From: Pseudanabaena biceps
Lineage (GTDB): Bacteria; Cyanobacteriota; Cyanobacteriia; Pseudanabaenales; Pseudanabaenaceae
NCBI GenBank assembly: GCA_013361095.1
Contig: JAATWA010000001.1
Coordinates: forward strand, 3,193,001 to 3,257,000
DNA: 64,000 nucleotides
Direction of reading: 5' to 3'
The position numbers and the translations under genes are program-made. Shown here piece by piece: positions 56,070-64,000 of the stretch. Below the pieces are notes generated by a model. The model had not been told where the DNA came from and did no database searches. It worked only from the letters and a program-made list of their open reading frames with translations. Every line of letters begins with the position of its first letter. Position 1 is the stretch's first letter.

Positions 56070-57788
56070 CTAGATAATTTCTAAATCTGTGAGATCGGCT
56101 TTGCGTAACTCTGCGATACTATCTCTATTCTCAATCAAAACTTGTTGACTTTCTTCCTCTTGCTGATCAAACATATCTAGTTCTGCTTGGTCAGCAGCTA
56201 ACTGGATTTCCAGCGCCTTAATCTGAGCTTGCACTAAGGCTTTTTGATATTCAAAGAGACGTTTTTTGCGCCCAAATCCTTGTTCGCGGCTGATTTTATC
56301 TGATTCTACTTTAGTTTGCTTGGCTAATCTAGCTGTCCCAGTTAGGTAGCCACCTTCTCCTAAATAGACATCCATAAGTTCAATTCCTTGACTGGCGAAC
56401 AAAAATTCGCGCACTTGATTAGAATGTCTCATACCACGGGATTTAACGATACAAAGAGTACGGTTGCGCTCTCCATTAGTTTCTGTAGTGCGGAGTTCTA
56501 TCCAAGTATCCATGAGCGAAGATACGCCGATTTCAGTATGTTCTGAAGGGCTGCCACCTTGAAGTAAATTAGTAAACAAGACGGTGATCTGTTGAGACTT
56601 AAATAAATCGATTAGCCGCATAAGAAAACTTTTGGCTTGGCTTTGAGTGCTACTAGTGGCGAGATTACTCATCGGATCGATGATCACCGATGAGGGCTGA
56701 AATTCTTTTACCCAAGCATGGATCTTGATCAGTCTCATCTCTAAACCGTATGCTGCGGGACGTACCGCCTCGAACCGCAAAAGTCCCTCGTCAATATAAT
56801 GCTTTAAGTCTAGTCCGATAGAGCGTTGATTTCTAAGGATTTGTTGAGGAGCTTCTTCGGTAGCTAGATAGAGACAACGTTCACCGCGATCGCAAGTTGA
56901 GGCGGCGAAATATCCAGCTAAGGTGGTTTTACCAGTTCCCGCCATACCTGTAATCAGAATGCTGCTGCCGCAATAGTAGCCACCACCAGTCAGCATCGTA
57001 TCAAGACGAGGAACACCCGTAGATATCTGTTCTGTCGAGATATCGTAATCTAACTTGAGAGAAGTTATTGGCGAAACAAAAATACCATCTTCTTCAATCA
57101 GAAAAGGATAAGCGTTTGAGCCATGTTGAGAGCCGCGATATTTAAAGATTTGCAGGTAGCGAGTGGTGAGTTCATCAACGGTTTGCTGCTCTAATCTGAT
57201 CACACAGTCTGAGACATATTCCTCTAGTCCCCGACGAGTTAAAGCTTTCTCTCCGCGTTCGCCTGTAATGATCGCAGTTACTCCCTGTGATTTTAACCAC
57301 TCAAATAAACGCTTAAGTTCCGATCGCACAATGGAATCGTTACTTAACCCTGCAAATAAAACTTCAAGCGTATCAAGAACGACACGCTTTGCGCCAATTT
57401 CTTGAATCGCATTGCCTAGCCTGATAAATAAGCCCTCTAGGTCGTATTCTCCTGTTTCGGCTAAGCTTTGAGGATCAATATAAACATGGTCAATGATCAA
57501 TTTATCATCGGAGACTAGCTGATCGAGATGCCATCCCAGAGATGTGACATTTTGAGTGATTTCGGCGGCGGTTTCTTCAAAGGTCATGAGTACGCCAGCT
57601 TCGGCATATTCAACTGCACCATGCACCAGAAATTCGACACCGAGAAGGGTTTTCCCGCAACCTGCCGCGCCACAGACTAATGTTGGTCGCCCTTGAGGTA
57701 ATCCTCCTCCAGTTATTTCGTCTAGCCCTTGAATTCCTGTAGGACATTTGGGCAGCTGAGGTTTGCTAGCGTTTACTTTTGCGACCAT
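56070..57788 (-). CDS. kaiC: KaiC2-like ATPase with C-terminal coiled coil
   Basis: Two RecA-like domains: CI has Walker A GAAGCGKT (40-47) and catalytic EE at 71-72; CII has GMAGTGKTT and TEE. The region equal to the Synechococcus KaiC phosphosites S431/T432 reads S423-S424 in GVSSLMDTW, and T418 matches T426, so autokinase activity is plausible. The end lacks the KaiA-binding tail of the core KaiC; instead residues about 500-572 are a charged coiled coil (FEYQKALVQAQIKALEIQLA). It is encoded with kaiB and divergent from a hybrid kinase. I class it as KaiC2-like, not the core clock protein. Confidence 0.88.
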   Translation of the reverse strand: MVAKVNASKPQLPKCPTGIQGLDEITGGGLPQGRPTLVCGAAGCGKTLLGVEFLVHGAVEYAEAGVLMTFEETAAEITQNVTSLGWHLDQLVSDDKLIIDHVYIDPQSLAETGEYDLEGLFIRLGNAIQEIGAKRVVLDTLEVLFAGLSNDSIVRSELKRLFEWLKSQGVTAIITGERGEKALTRRGLEEYVSDCVIRLEQQTVDELTTRYLQIFKYRGSQHGSNAYPFLIEEDGIFVSPITSLKLDYDISTEQISTGVPRLDTMLTGGGYYCGSSILITGMAGTGKTTLAGYFAASTCDRGERCLYLATEEAPQQILRNQRSIGLDLKHYIDEGLLRFEAVRPAAYGLEMRLIKIHAWVKEFQPSSVIIDPMSNLATSSTQSQAKSFLMRLIDLFKSQQITVLFTNLLQGGSPSEHTEIGVSSLMDTWIELRTTETNGERNRTLCIVKSRGMRHSNQVREFLFASQGIELMDVYLGEGGYLTGTARLAKQTKVESDKISREQGFGRKKRLFEYQKALVQAQIKALEIQLAADQAELDMFDQQEEESQQVLIENRDSIAELRKADLTDLEII

Positions 57789-58279
57789 GATAACTCAAAT
57801 TATTTCAGGACTGACTTTTAAGACACGATGTTTTTAGCCTCTTTCCCACTAACTCTTACAGCAATTTGTGATCAAACGAACCGCAATAGACCTTGAAAAA
57901 GTCTTGCTAAGCGACACTTTTACAAGGTCTATTGGTTCTGGTTTGAGCGTAAATCGGTATAACTGAGAAGGGAGTATTAAGCACCTGAGCTAATTGTGAC
58001 AGATCTATGAGTGTTTTTGCTTTAAGTGCTGGTCATAATTAAAAACCAGAGCTAAAACCTGTGGCGAAAGCTTCGCGTTCGCCACAGGTTTTAGCTCTGG
58101 TTTTACCTAGCTACTTAAGCAATAATAGTTAGGTAATAGCTAGCGGTTTGCATTTGAGTGTTTTACAGACAAGGTTAAGAACCTTGTGCTATGAGATAAG
58201 CATTGCTTAACTCATGTGAAAATTGCTATAGCTAGCCTAAAAAGCCCGATAAGAACCAGATTAATTTTCTTAAAATCCT
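57789..58279. other. Divergent gap between kaiC and the hybrid kinase
   Basis: A 491-bp region with no gene. It holds hairpins at 57884-57933 (GAACC/GGTTC subfamily) and 58042-58104 (27-bp stem AAAACCAGAGCTAAAACCTG plus TGGCGAA). Two regulatory regions must be here, but no promoter stands out. Confidence 0.5.
58042..58104. repeat. 27-bp stem palindrome
   Basis: AAAACCAGAGCTAAAACCTG plus TGGCGAA and exact complement around a nine-base loop, in the kaiC/kinase gap. The CGAAAGCTTCGCG top and AAAACC base resemble the dispersed repeat family. Confidence 0.6.
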
Positions 58280-61200
58280 TTGACTACAACATATAGCCTT
58301 CATACATTGGAACAGGCGATCGCAAAAAATCTGCTAATTGTTAGCGCAGATTCTTTGCTGCGTGATGTTGTGCGATTGATCAATCAAGCCCATCTTAAAG
58401 CAAGAGACGAATTACCTAAAAGCTGTATTTCATGTGTTTTGGTCATGGATAAATCCCAACTAGTGGGGATTTTAACTCAGTCAGATTTGCTTCGATTAAT
58501 AGTCACGGAAGGGAACATTGACGAAATTCAGGTTGCCGAGGTAATGACTCAACCTGTTGTCACCATGCGATGGTCAGAGTTTCGAGATGTAACTGCACCG
58601 CTTAATCTAATTAGTCAACATTACATTAGCCATCTACCGCTTCTAGATGAGCATAATTATCCTGTCGGAATTGTTACTTTAAAAGCTCTACTAAAAGTCG
58701 CTGATATTACAGCGCAGCAGAGTCAAATTCAACGGCTTGAATACGAGTTACTACTGACCTCGATCGCTAATCGCATTCAATCATCTACCGACCTTCAAAC
58801 TATTTTGGACGGTTCTGTTACGGAAATCCGCCAGTTTCTCCAAACCGATCGGGTGATTGCCTATCGCTTTGAACCTGATTGGAGCGGTATTGTTGTTGCA
58901 GAATCCGTTGTTCCAGAATTTGATTCATTGCTAGGTCAAGTTCTTACCGATCCGCATTTTGGTCAAGCAATGGTAGAACCTTACAAAAATGGCAGGATTC
59001 AAGTTACCGATAATATCTATGTGGGTTTGACCGATTGCCACACCAAGTTTTTGGAAAGGCTTCAGGTAAAATCGATCATAGTTGTACCGATTTTGCAAGG
59101 AGAGCAGCTTTGGGGTTTGTTAGCGGCTCAGGAATGTTTGCAACTACGCTTCTGGGATCGAGCAGCGGTAGCGCTATTACAACAACTTGCTACGCATATT
59201 AGTATTGCGATTCAGCAAGCAAGTACGATGTCACAGCTACAGCAACTTAATCAAGAACTAGAGTCTCGGATTGTAGAACGAACCACGGCTCTGACAAATA
59301 GCGAAAAACGCTTAGATATGATTGTTTCTAGTATTTCCGAAGGCATCTTGATCGCCAACCAAGAAGGCAAGATAGTTTTTGCTAATCCCTCATCAGCTCA
59401 TATATTTGGTATATCAATGGAAAATCTAATTGGATTGACCATTGGTATACCAAATATACTGAATAATCAATTTGAAATCGATCTCCTTTCCTACAATGGT
59501 CAGATTGGCAATAGTGAGGTACAAGTAGTAGAGATAGATTGGGACTCCCATCCAGCATATTTGATGTCTCTCCACGACATTACTGAGCGTCAGAAAGCAG
59601 AAGAAGAGTTACTAAAAATCCAGACAAATTTAAGAGAAGCGCAACAAATTGCCCATGTCGGTAGTTGGGAATTGGATCTGCTTACTGGAATAGTTTATTG
59701 GTCAGATGAGCTGTATCGCATTTTTAAACTTGACCCCGTTCAGCCAGCACCAACTCTCGAAAAGCAGCAACAATATTTTTATCCTGATGACTGGAAAGTG
59801 TTCAATAGGATGATAAGTAGAGCGGTTGAATTTGGAGAACCCTACGAAATAGACTTACAGATTATTAGAGCCGATGGTTCAACTGGTTATATTGCTGCTC
59901 AGGGAGATGTCAGGCGTAACAGCGAAGGCAAAATAAATTATTTGTTTGGTACGACCTTAGACATTAGCGATCGCAAAACTAAGGAGTCGATGCTGCGTAA
60001 GTATGAACGTGTAGTGGCGGCTAGTACCGATGCGATCATCCTGTATGACAGTAAATATGTGTATCAAATGGTTAACCCCGCCTATCTAGCTTGGCATGGT
60101 AAACAACAACAAGAAATCCTTAATCATTCCATTGAGGAGATCTTAGGAGAGAAGTCTTTTCAGGATACTATTCAGCCACAACTAGATCGTTCTTTAGCGG
60201 GCGAAATTCAACGCTATGAAGATTGGTTTGACTATCAAGACGGAATTCGACGATTTGTGAGTGTCACTTATTCTCCTTATATTGAAATTGATGGCAATAT
60301 CACAGGTGTACTAGCCAGTCTCCATGATCTGACACAAATTAAGCAAGCCGAAGAATCTTTACGAAAGAGTGAAGAGCGCTTACGGCGATATTTTGATCAG
60401 CCCCTTCTCGGTATGGCAATTAGCAATGCTGATAAAAGCTGGCAAGATGTTAATGACTGTTTTTGCCAAATGCTTGGTTATTCTCACGATGAAATGCTCC
60501 AAAAAAATTGGGCAGAACTTACGCATCACGACGATTTGGAAGCAAATATCATCAACTTTAATAAGGCGATCGCAGGAGAGATCGATGGATATGTCATGGA
60601 CAAGCGTTTCATCCGCAAAAATGGGGAGTCTATTCATACGATTATTTCTGCACAATGTTTCCGTAATTTAGATCAAACCTTGAATTTCTTTGTCTTGATG
60701 GTGCAGGATATTAGCGATCGCAAACGCGCTGAAGTTCAACTACAACTGACTAACGAGGAGCTTTCTCGCGCCACCCGACTGAAAGATGAGTTTCTTGCCA
60801 ATATGAGCCATGAGCTTCGTACACCTCTCAATGCCATTCTCGGCATGACGGAAACCATGCAAGAGGAAATATTTGGCAGTATCAATGAAAGGCAACGTAA
60901 GGCTCTGCAAACAGTTGAACGCAGTAGCGAGCATCTCTTATCTCTAATTAACGATATTCTCGATGTCGCTAAAATTGAATCAGGACAGATTGAACTAGAG
61001 TTAATTCCTACTGATCTAGCGTCTCTTTGTAAGTCTAGTCTAGCTTTCATCAAGCAACAGGCTTTAAAAAAACGTATTCAACTAGAGATTAAAATTCCTA
61101 AAAATCTCCCTGAACAAATATTAGATGAACGGCGTATTCGTCAAGTGTTGATTAACTTGCTCAATAATGCGATGAAGTTTACTCCCGAAGGTGGGCGCAT

Positions 61201-61945
61201 AACTTTAGAAGTCCGTAAACAGATAGATGAAGAGTCCTTAGTAAATCCTCGTGAATGGTGTCGTTTTGCTGTAATTGACACAGGTATTGGCATTGCCCCA
61301 GAAAATATCAACAAATTGTTTCAGCCCTTTATCCAAATTGATAGTGCTTTAAACCGTCAATATGCGGGGACAGGGTTAGGTTTAGCTCTAGTCAAGCGTA
61401 TAGCAGAATTGCATGGTGGCAAGGTTACTCTCATTAGTGAGTTGGGCGTGGGTAGTTGCTTTATGGTGGATTTACCCTATACATCTGGCTCTGTAGTAGG
61501 AAATATCAATAATCAATCAGTAAATAATGCAGAGTTTGCAGATCCGCTAACTAAACAAGTAACCCATGCTCCTCTAATTTTGATGGCAGAAGATAATGAA
61601 GCCAATATTATGACTGTATCTGGCTATTTAGAAGCGAAGGGTTATCGACTTATCTTGGCAAAAAATGGACAAGAAGCGATCGCACTTGCCAAGGCTCATC
61701 AGCCCGACTTGATTTTGATGGATATCCAAATGCCTTTGATGGATGGTTTAGAGGCAACTAGACAGATTCGCCTTGATCCTAACTTAGTTAATATCCCCAT
61801 TATTGCGATGACAGCCCTAGCCATGACAAGCGATCGCGATCGATGTTTAGAAGCAGGAGCTAATGAGTATTTAACAAAGCCAGTAAAGTTAAAAGCTCTA
61901 ACCCAAATGATTCAAAAAATCTTAGCTAACTCTACGAATCAATAA
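58280..61945 (+). CDS. Hybrid sensor histidine kinase with CBS pair, cyanobacteriochrome-type GAF, PAS and REC domains
   Basis: A 1221-residue soluble kinase. In order: two CBS domains (about 8-140, nucleotide-sensing type); a GAF domain (165-315) with C253-H254 in LTDCHTKFLERLQV, the chromophore cysteine position of cyanobacteriochromes; about four PAS/PAC units (340-820); HisKA with H844 in MSHELRTPLNAI; HATPase (950-1065, NLLNNAMKFTPEGG and DTGIGIAPE); a C-terminal receiver with D1148 in LILMDIQMPLMDG. The second-cysteine motif DXCF reads DPHF at 224-227, so only the canonical cysteine is present. The start is TTG; no other start fits the first CBS domain. Divergent from kaiBC; it may act on a regulator elsewhere. 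Confidence 0.9.
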   Translation: MTTTYSLHTLEQAIAKNLLIVSADSLLRDVVRLINQAHLKARDELPKSCISCVLVMDKSQLVGILTQSDLLRLIVTEGNIDEIQVAEVMTQPVVTMRWSEFRDVTAPLNLISQHYISHLPLLDEHNYPVGIVTLKALLKVADITAQQSQIQRLEYELLLTSIANRIQSSTDLQTILDGSVTEIRQFLQTDRVIAYRFEPDWSGIVVAESVVPEFDSLLGQVLTDPHFGQAMVEPYKNGRIQVTDNIYVGLTDCHTKFLERLQVKSIIVVPILQGEQLWGLLAAQECLQLRFWDRAAVALLQQLATHISIAIQQASTMSQLQQLNQELESRIVERTTALTNSEKRLDMIVSSISEGILIANQEGKIVFANPSSAHIFGISMENLIGLTIGIPNILNNQFEIDLLSYNGQIGNSEVQVVEIDWDSHPAYLMSLHDITERQKAEEELLKIQTNLREAQQIAHVGSWELDLLTGIVYWSDELYRIFKLDPVQPAPTLEKQQQYFYPDDWKVFNRMISRAVEFGEPYEIDLQIIRADGSTGYIAAQGDVRRNSEGKINYLFGTTLDISDRKTKESMLRKYERVVAASTDAIILYDSKYVYQMVNPAYLAWHGKQQQEILNHSIEEILGEKSFQDTIQPQLDRSLAGEIQRYEDWFDYQDGIRRFVSVTYSPYIEIDGNITGVLASLHDLTQIKQAEESLRKSEERLRRYFDQPLLGMAISNADKSWQDVNDCFCQMLGYSHDEMLQKNWAELTHHDDLEANIINFNKAIAGEIDGYVMDKRFIRKNGESIHTIISAQCFRNLDQTLNFFVLMVQDISDRKRAEVQLQLTNEELSRATRLKDEFLANMSHELRTPLNAILGMTETMQEEIFGSINERQRKALQTVERSSEHLLSLINDILDVAKIESGQIELELIPTDLASLCKSSLAFIKQQALKKRIQLEIKIPKNLPEQILDERRIRQVLINLLNNAMKFTPEGGRITLEVRKQIDEESLVNPREWCRFAVIDTGIGIAPENINKLFQPFIQIDSALNRQYAGTGLGLALVKRIAELHGGKVTLISELGVGSCFMVDLPYTSGSVVGNINNQSVNNAEFADPLTKQVTHAPLILMAEDNEANIMTVSGYLEAKGYRLILAKNGQEAIALAKAHQPDLILMDIQMPLMDGLEATRQIRLDPNLVNIPIIAMTALAMTSDRDRCLEAGANEYLTKPVKLKALTQMIQKILANSTNQ

Positions 61946-61956
61946 CTTGCGTATCC

Positions 61957-62009
61957 AAAGCCCAAGAGATGGTGGCAGCGCTTCGCGCCGCCACCATCTC
62001 TTGGGCTTT
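61957..62009. terminator. Palindrome between convergent kinase genes
   Basis: AAAGCCCAAGAGATGGTGGC plus near-complement around TTC with one mismatch in the GCGGCGC core; same subfamily as 3473-3525. Confidence 0.6.
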
Positions 62010-62015
62010 TTGGCT

Positions 62016-64000
62016 TTAACTATACTTCTCTCTCTCAATACGAAGAGCATCGGTTACTCTCTGTAATTCGATCGCTACTTGCGACAGACAAGCATAAATC
62101 AAGACCACATATTTAGCCTTAACCGCAGACTCTAGTTGCCGACATTGATATGAAAGGAACAGCGCACCGACATAGTCACTGTTTAGGCGTAGGGTATTTA
62201 AAGACTGCAACAGTCTAGGATGATCATTCACAGCTAGCGCCTTATCGATAATCTGCACTAATTTTGGTGACTCCTCTAAATATGTATCAATCACATTTAC
62301 GAGATAAGCAAATCCTTGACTATCATTACCTGCGATCGCCAAAATTGTCTCGAGAAACTCTCGTTCTATGGCAGGCTCAATATCGTCGTCTTCAATTGAT
62401 TCTTCTTCACTGATATTACGAACATCATTAGTCGTTATATCGGAGTCTTGGGAAGACTCTATTAATGCGATCGCTTCTACTTCCTGCAAATCAGTTGTTA
62501 ATGATTGAGATGGCTCTAATGCAATTTGTGATTTGTCGTCTAGCTCTTCTGGTTGTGTAGCTTTATCTGTAGTAATGCTCATGTCTAATGTAGAGACTTC
62601 TAAATCCAGATCTTCTTGAGGTTCAGATTTGGATTCGGGATGATTAGTCACTACTTCTAGCTCATCAACATCTATAAGTTCATGGCTAACTTGCGCGATC
62701 GGAGGGTCTAGTTGGAGAGGCTCTAATTCTGTGATCTGGACTATAGGAATTTCTGCTGGTTCTATCTGTGCAAATTTTTCTGGATTTAGGTCAATATCAA
62801 ACCCCAAGTCTTGTAAATCATCTAATGTTAAATTTTGAGGTTCAGTAACATCATCAGGAATAGATTCTTCGGAGACTATAGTTTGATCAACCTCGGCAAT
62901 ATTTACTATGGGGCTATTTTCAATCTCTACATCACCTAAATCAGTAGTTTTGATCTCAATTTCTTGGGTTGGCAATATATCAGAAATATAGTTGTTTGCA
63001 ATGACCAGAGAAATTGAATCCTGCTCTAGTTCCTTAATTTCGATGGGTTCAATAACTTCTGCTTGCCCCTGATCATTGATTAAATCTAATGCTGGTAAAG
63101 ATGATTCGTTAATTTGTTCATTAGTAAATTCATTAGTAAACTCTTTAACCACATTATCAATAATACTCATCGAGTTAAAGGGGATGCCACTAACTATCTC
63201 TGATTTAATATCTGGTAACTCTTCCTGCTTATCATTTTCTAGGCATTTTTTATCTGCTTCTTGACTAGCTAGTTCGCTGATCGCTGCTAAGGGTTCAAAA
63301 TCTTCAACTAATTCAGTGGTGATGGCTGGGGTGATTATTGGCTCCTCAGCTAATGCGTCTAATACAATAACTGGCTCGATTTCTTCAGAAATTTTATTCT
63401 CATTTTCTGTGGATGGTGCTGGCGCAACAGAAATTTGATTAGAAATCTCTAAGACCTTTTCTTGGAGCTGATTTAGCTCTGCTTGCAGAATATGTAAATC
63501 GACAGATAGCTCCTGTGACTGCTGCCGTAAATTAGTCAAGGCAATAGCAGTGCTGACCTGCGTTGCAATCAGTGTCAACGAAGTGCGATCGCTCTCAGAC
63601 CAAACATGATAAGCACTTCCATGAAAAGCGACCAAAGTTCCCCAAATATCCTGTCCTGCATAGATTTTGTTAGCTGCGTAAGATGAAATCCCAATTTCCT
63701 CAAGCAAGGTCACAATATGTGATGACAAATTAGAGCTACTGATACTATCAATAGTTTGATTAGGCTGTTCGGCTTGTGTTGACTCAAGCATATGCCGCGA
63801 TAGAGAAAGCTGTCTTTCGGGCATCTCCGCTAGTGAAGTAAGCCCTGTGGCGATCGCATCGGTGGTAAACTCGCCCCGTCCATCAGGATGGCGACAAAAA
63901 ATTGCTACGCGGTCAACTTGTAATATTTTCTGAGCAACTTGAACAGCGATCTGCAAAACTAAATCCAAAGATGGCGATCGCTGGATGGCATCGGCTAGCT
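62016..64000 (-). CDS. GAF-domain protein with long acidic linker and degenerate Hpt domain (5' end beyond the window)
   Basis: The frame is open to the window end (preceding residues read DAIQRSPSLDLVLQIAV), so the start lies outside. Visible: a GAF domain without the chromophore cysteine (ISSYAANKIYAGQDIWGTLVAF), a short coiled coil (SQELSVDLHILQAELNQLQEKVLEI), about 340 residues of acidic, Glu/Ile/Pro-rich low-complexity linker, and a C-terminal four-helix Hpt-like domain (FLETILAIAGNDSQGFAYLVNVIDTYLEES). The phosphoacceptor position, His in HTLK, is Asn here (SLNTLRLNS, codon at 62196-62198). So it cannot act as a phosphotransfer protein by that residue. Convergent with the hybrid kinase. 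Confidence 0.8.
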   Translation of the reverse strand, partial: LADAIQRSPSLDLVLQIAVQVAQKILQVDRVAIFCRHPDGRGEFTTDAIATGLTSLAEMPERQLSLSRHMLESTQAEQPNQTIDSISSSNLSSHIVTLLEEIGISSYAANKIYAGQDIWGTLVAFHGSAYHVWSESDRTSLTLIATQVSTAIALTNLRQQSQELSVDLHILQAELNQLQEKVLEISNQISVAPAPSTENENKISEEIEPVIVLDALAEEPIITPAITTELVEDFEPLAAISELASQEADKKCLENDKQEELPDIKSEIVSGIPFNSMSIIDNVVKEFTNEFTNEQINESSLPALDLINDQGQAEVIEPIEIKELEQDSISLVIANNYISDILPTQEIEIKTTDLGDVEIENSPIVNIAEVDQTIVSEESIPDDVTEPQNLTLDDLQDLGFDIDLNPEKFAQIEPAEIPIVQITELEPLQLDPPIAQVSHELIDVDELEVVTNHPESKSEPQEDLDLEVSTLDMSITTDKATQPEELDDKSQIALEPSQSLTTDLQEVEAIALIESSQDSDITTNDVRNISEEESIEDDDIEPAIEREFLETILAIAGNDSQGFAYLVNVIDTYLEESPKLVQIIDKALAVNDHPRLLQSLNTLRLNSDYVGALFLSYQCRQLESAVKAKYVVLIYACLSQVAIELQRVTDALRIEREKYS

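Overview
The window is chromosomal DNA from a cyanobacterium. The diagnostic content is the orange carotenoid protein with its fluorescence recovery protein, the NDH-1 subunit NdhN, a KaiB/KaiC pair, a ferrochelatase with a light-harvesting-like tail, small cyanobacterial DUF proteins (DUF3143, DUF2214, DUF2358) and a very high density of the octamer GCGATCGC (HIP1). AT-leaning codon use and long hairpins ending in GCGGCGC-GAA-GCGCCGC suggest a Pseudanabaena-like filament; the genus is an inference.

Layout. 0.5-5 kb: DAHP synthase, then a two-gene ABC importer on the minus strand. 5.4-9.7 kb: an envelope-sugar region with a GT2-GtrA glycosyltransferase, a GT39-like membrane transferase, and a decayed pgsA-like gene broken by two small mobile elements and followed by a duplicated tail of the GtrA gene. 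9.7-22 kb: Uma2 nuclease, fused oligopeptide ABC ATPase, the minus-strand set DnaJ/DUF3143/asd/dapA/RNase J, cdsA, a membrane protein and ilvD. 22-28.7 kb: DUF2214, DUF2358, the tetrapyrrole genes cbiD-cobM-hemH, aroC and pdhB. 29-37.7 kb: a PIN/antitoxin pair whose toxin is frameshifted, B12-dependent ribonucleotide reductase nrdJ, a PPOX-fold protein, a zinc-ribbon protein, a TPR glycosyltransferase, and divergent nadC/pncB. 37.8-41.8 kb: an AT-rich, HIP1-free island with a KAP NTPase and a translationally coupled AAA ATPase/RloB-like pair that resembles anti-phage systems. It is followed by two fragments of older minus-strand genes. 41.8-43.5 kb: frp then ocp (photoprotection). 43.6-55.6 kb: sbcC, katG, aroE, alaS, phhB, a CsbD protein, coaX and ndhN. 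55.7-64 kb: kaiB and a KaiC2-like gene, divergent from a large hybrid histidine kinase (CBS, bilin-type GAF, PAS, HisKA, REC), then a GAF protein with a degenerate Hpt domain that runs off the window end.

How genes work together. Three shikimate genes (DAHP synthase, aroE, aroC) are scattered rather than clustered. asd and dapA sit together for lysine and diaminopimelate synthesis. cbiD and cobM serve the corrin pathway whose product nrdJ needs. nadC and pncB feed NAD by de novo and salvage routes. frp and ocp switch phycobilisome quenching off and on. The kaiBC-type pair beside a putative photoreceptor kinase suggests a light- or time-linked signalling module distinct from the core kaiABC clock.

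The intergenic DNA is dominated by long palindromes with variable arms, several nested in each other, and by two families of about 110-140 bp mobile elements with clear terminal inverted repeats. I see no tRNA, rRNA or CRISPR array.
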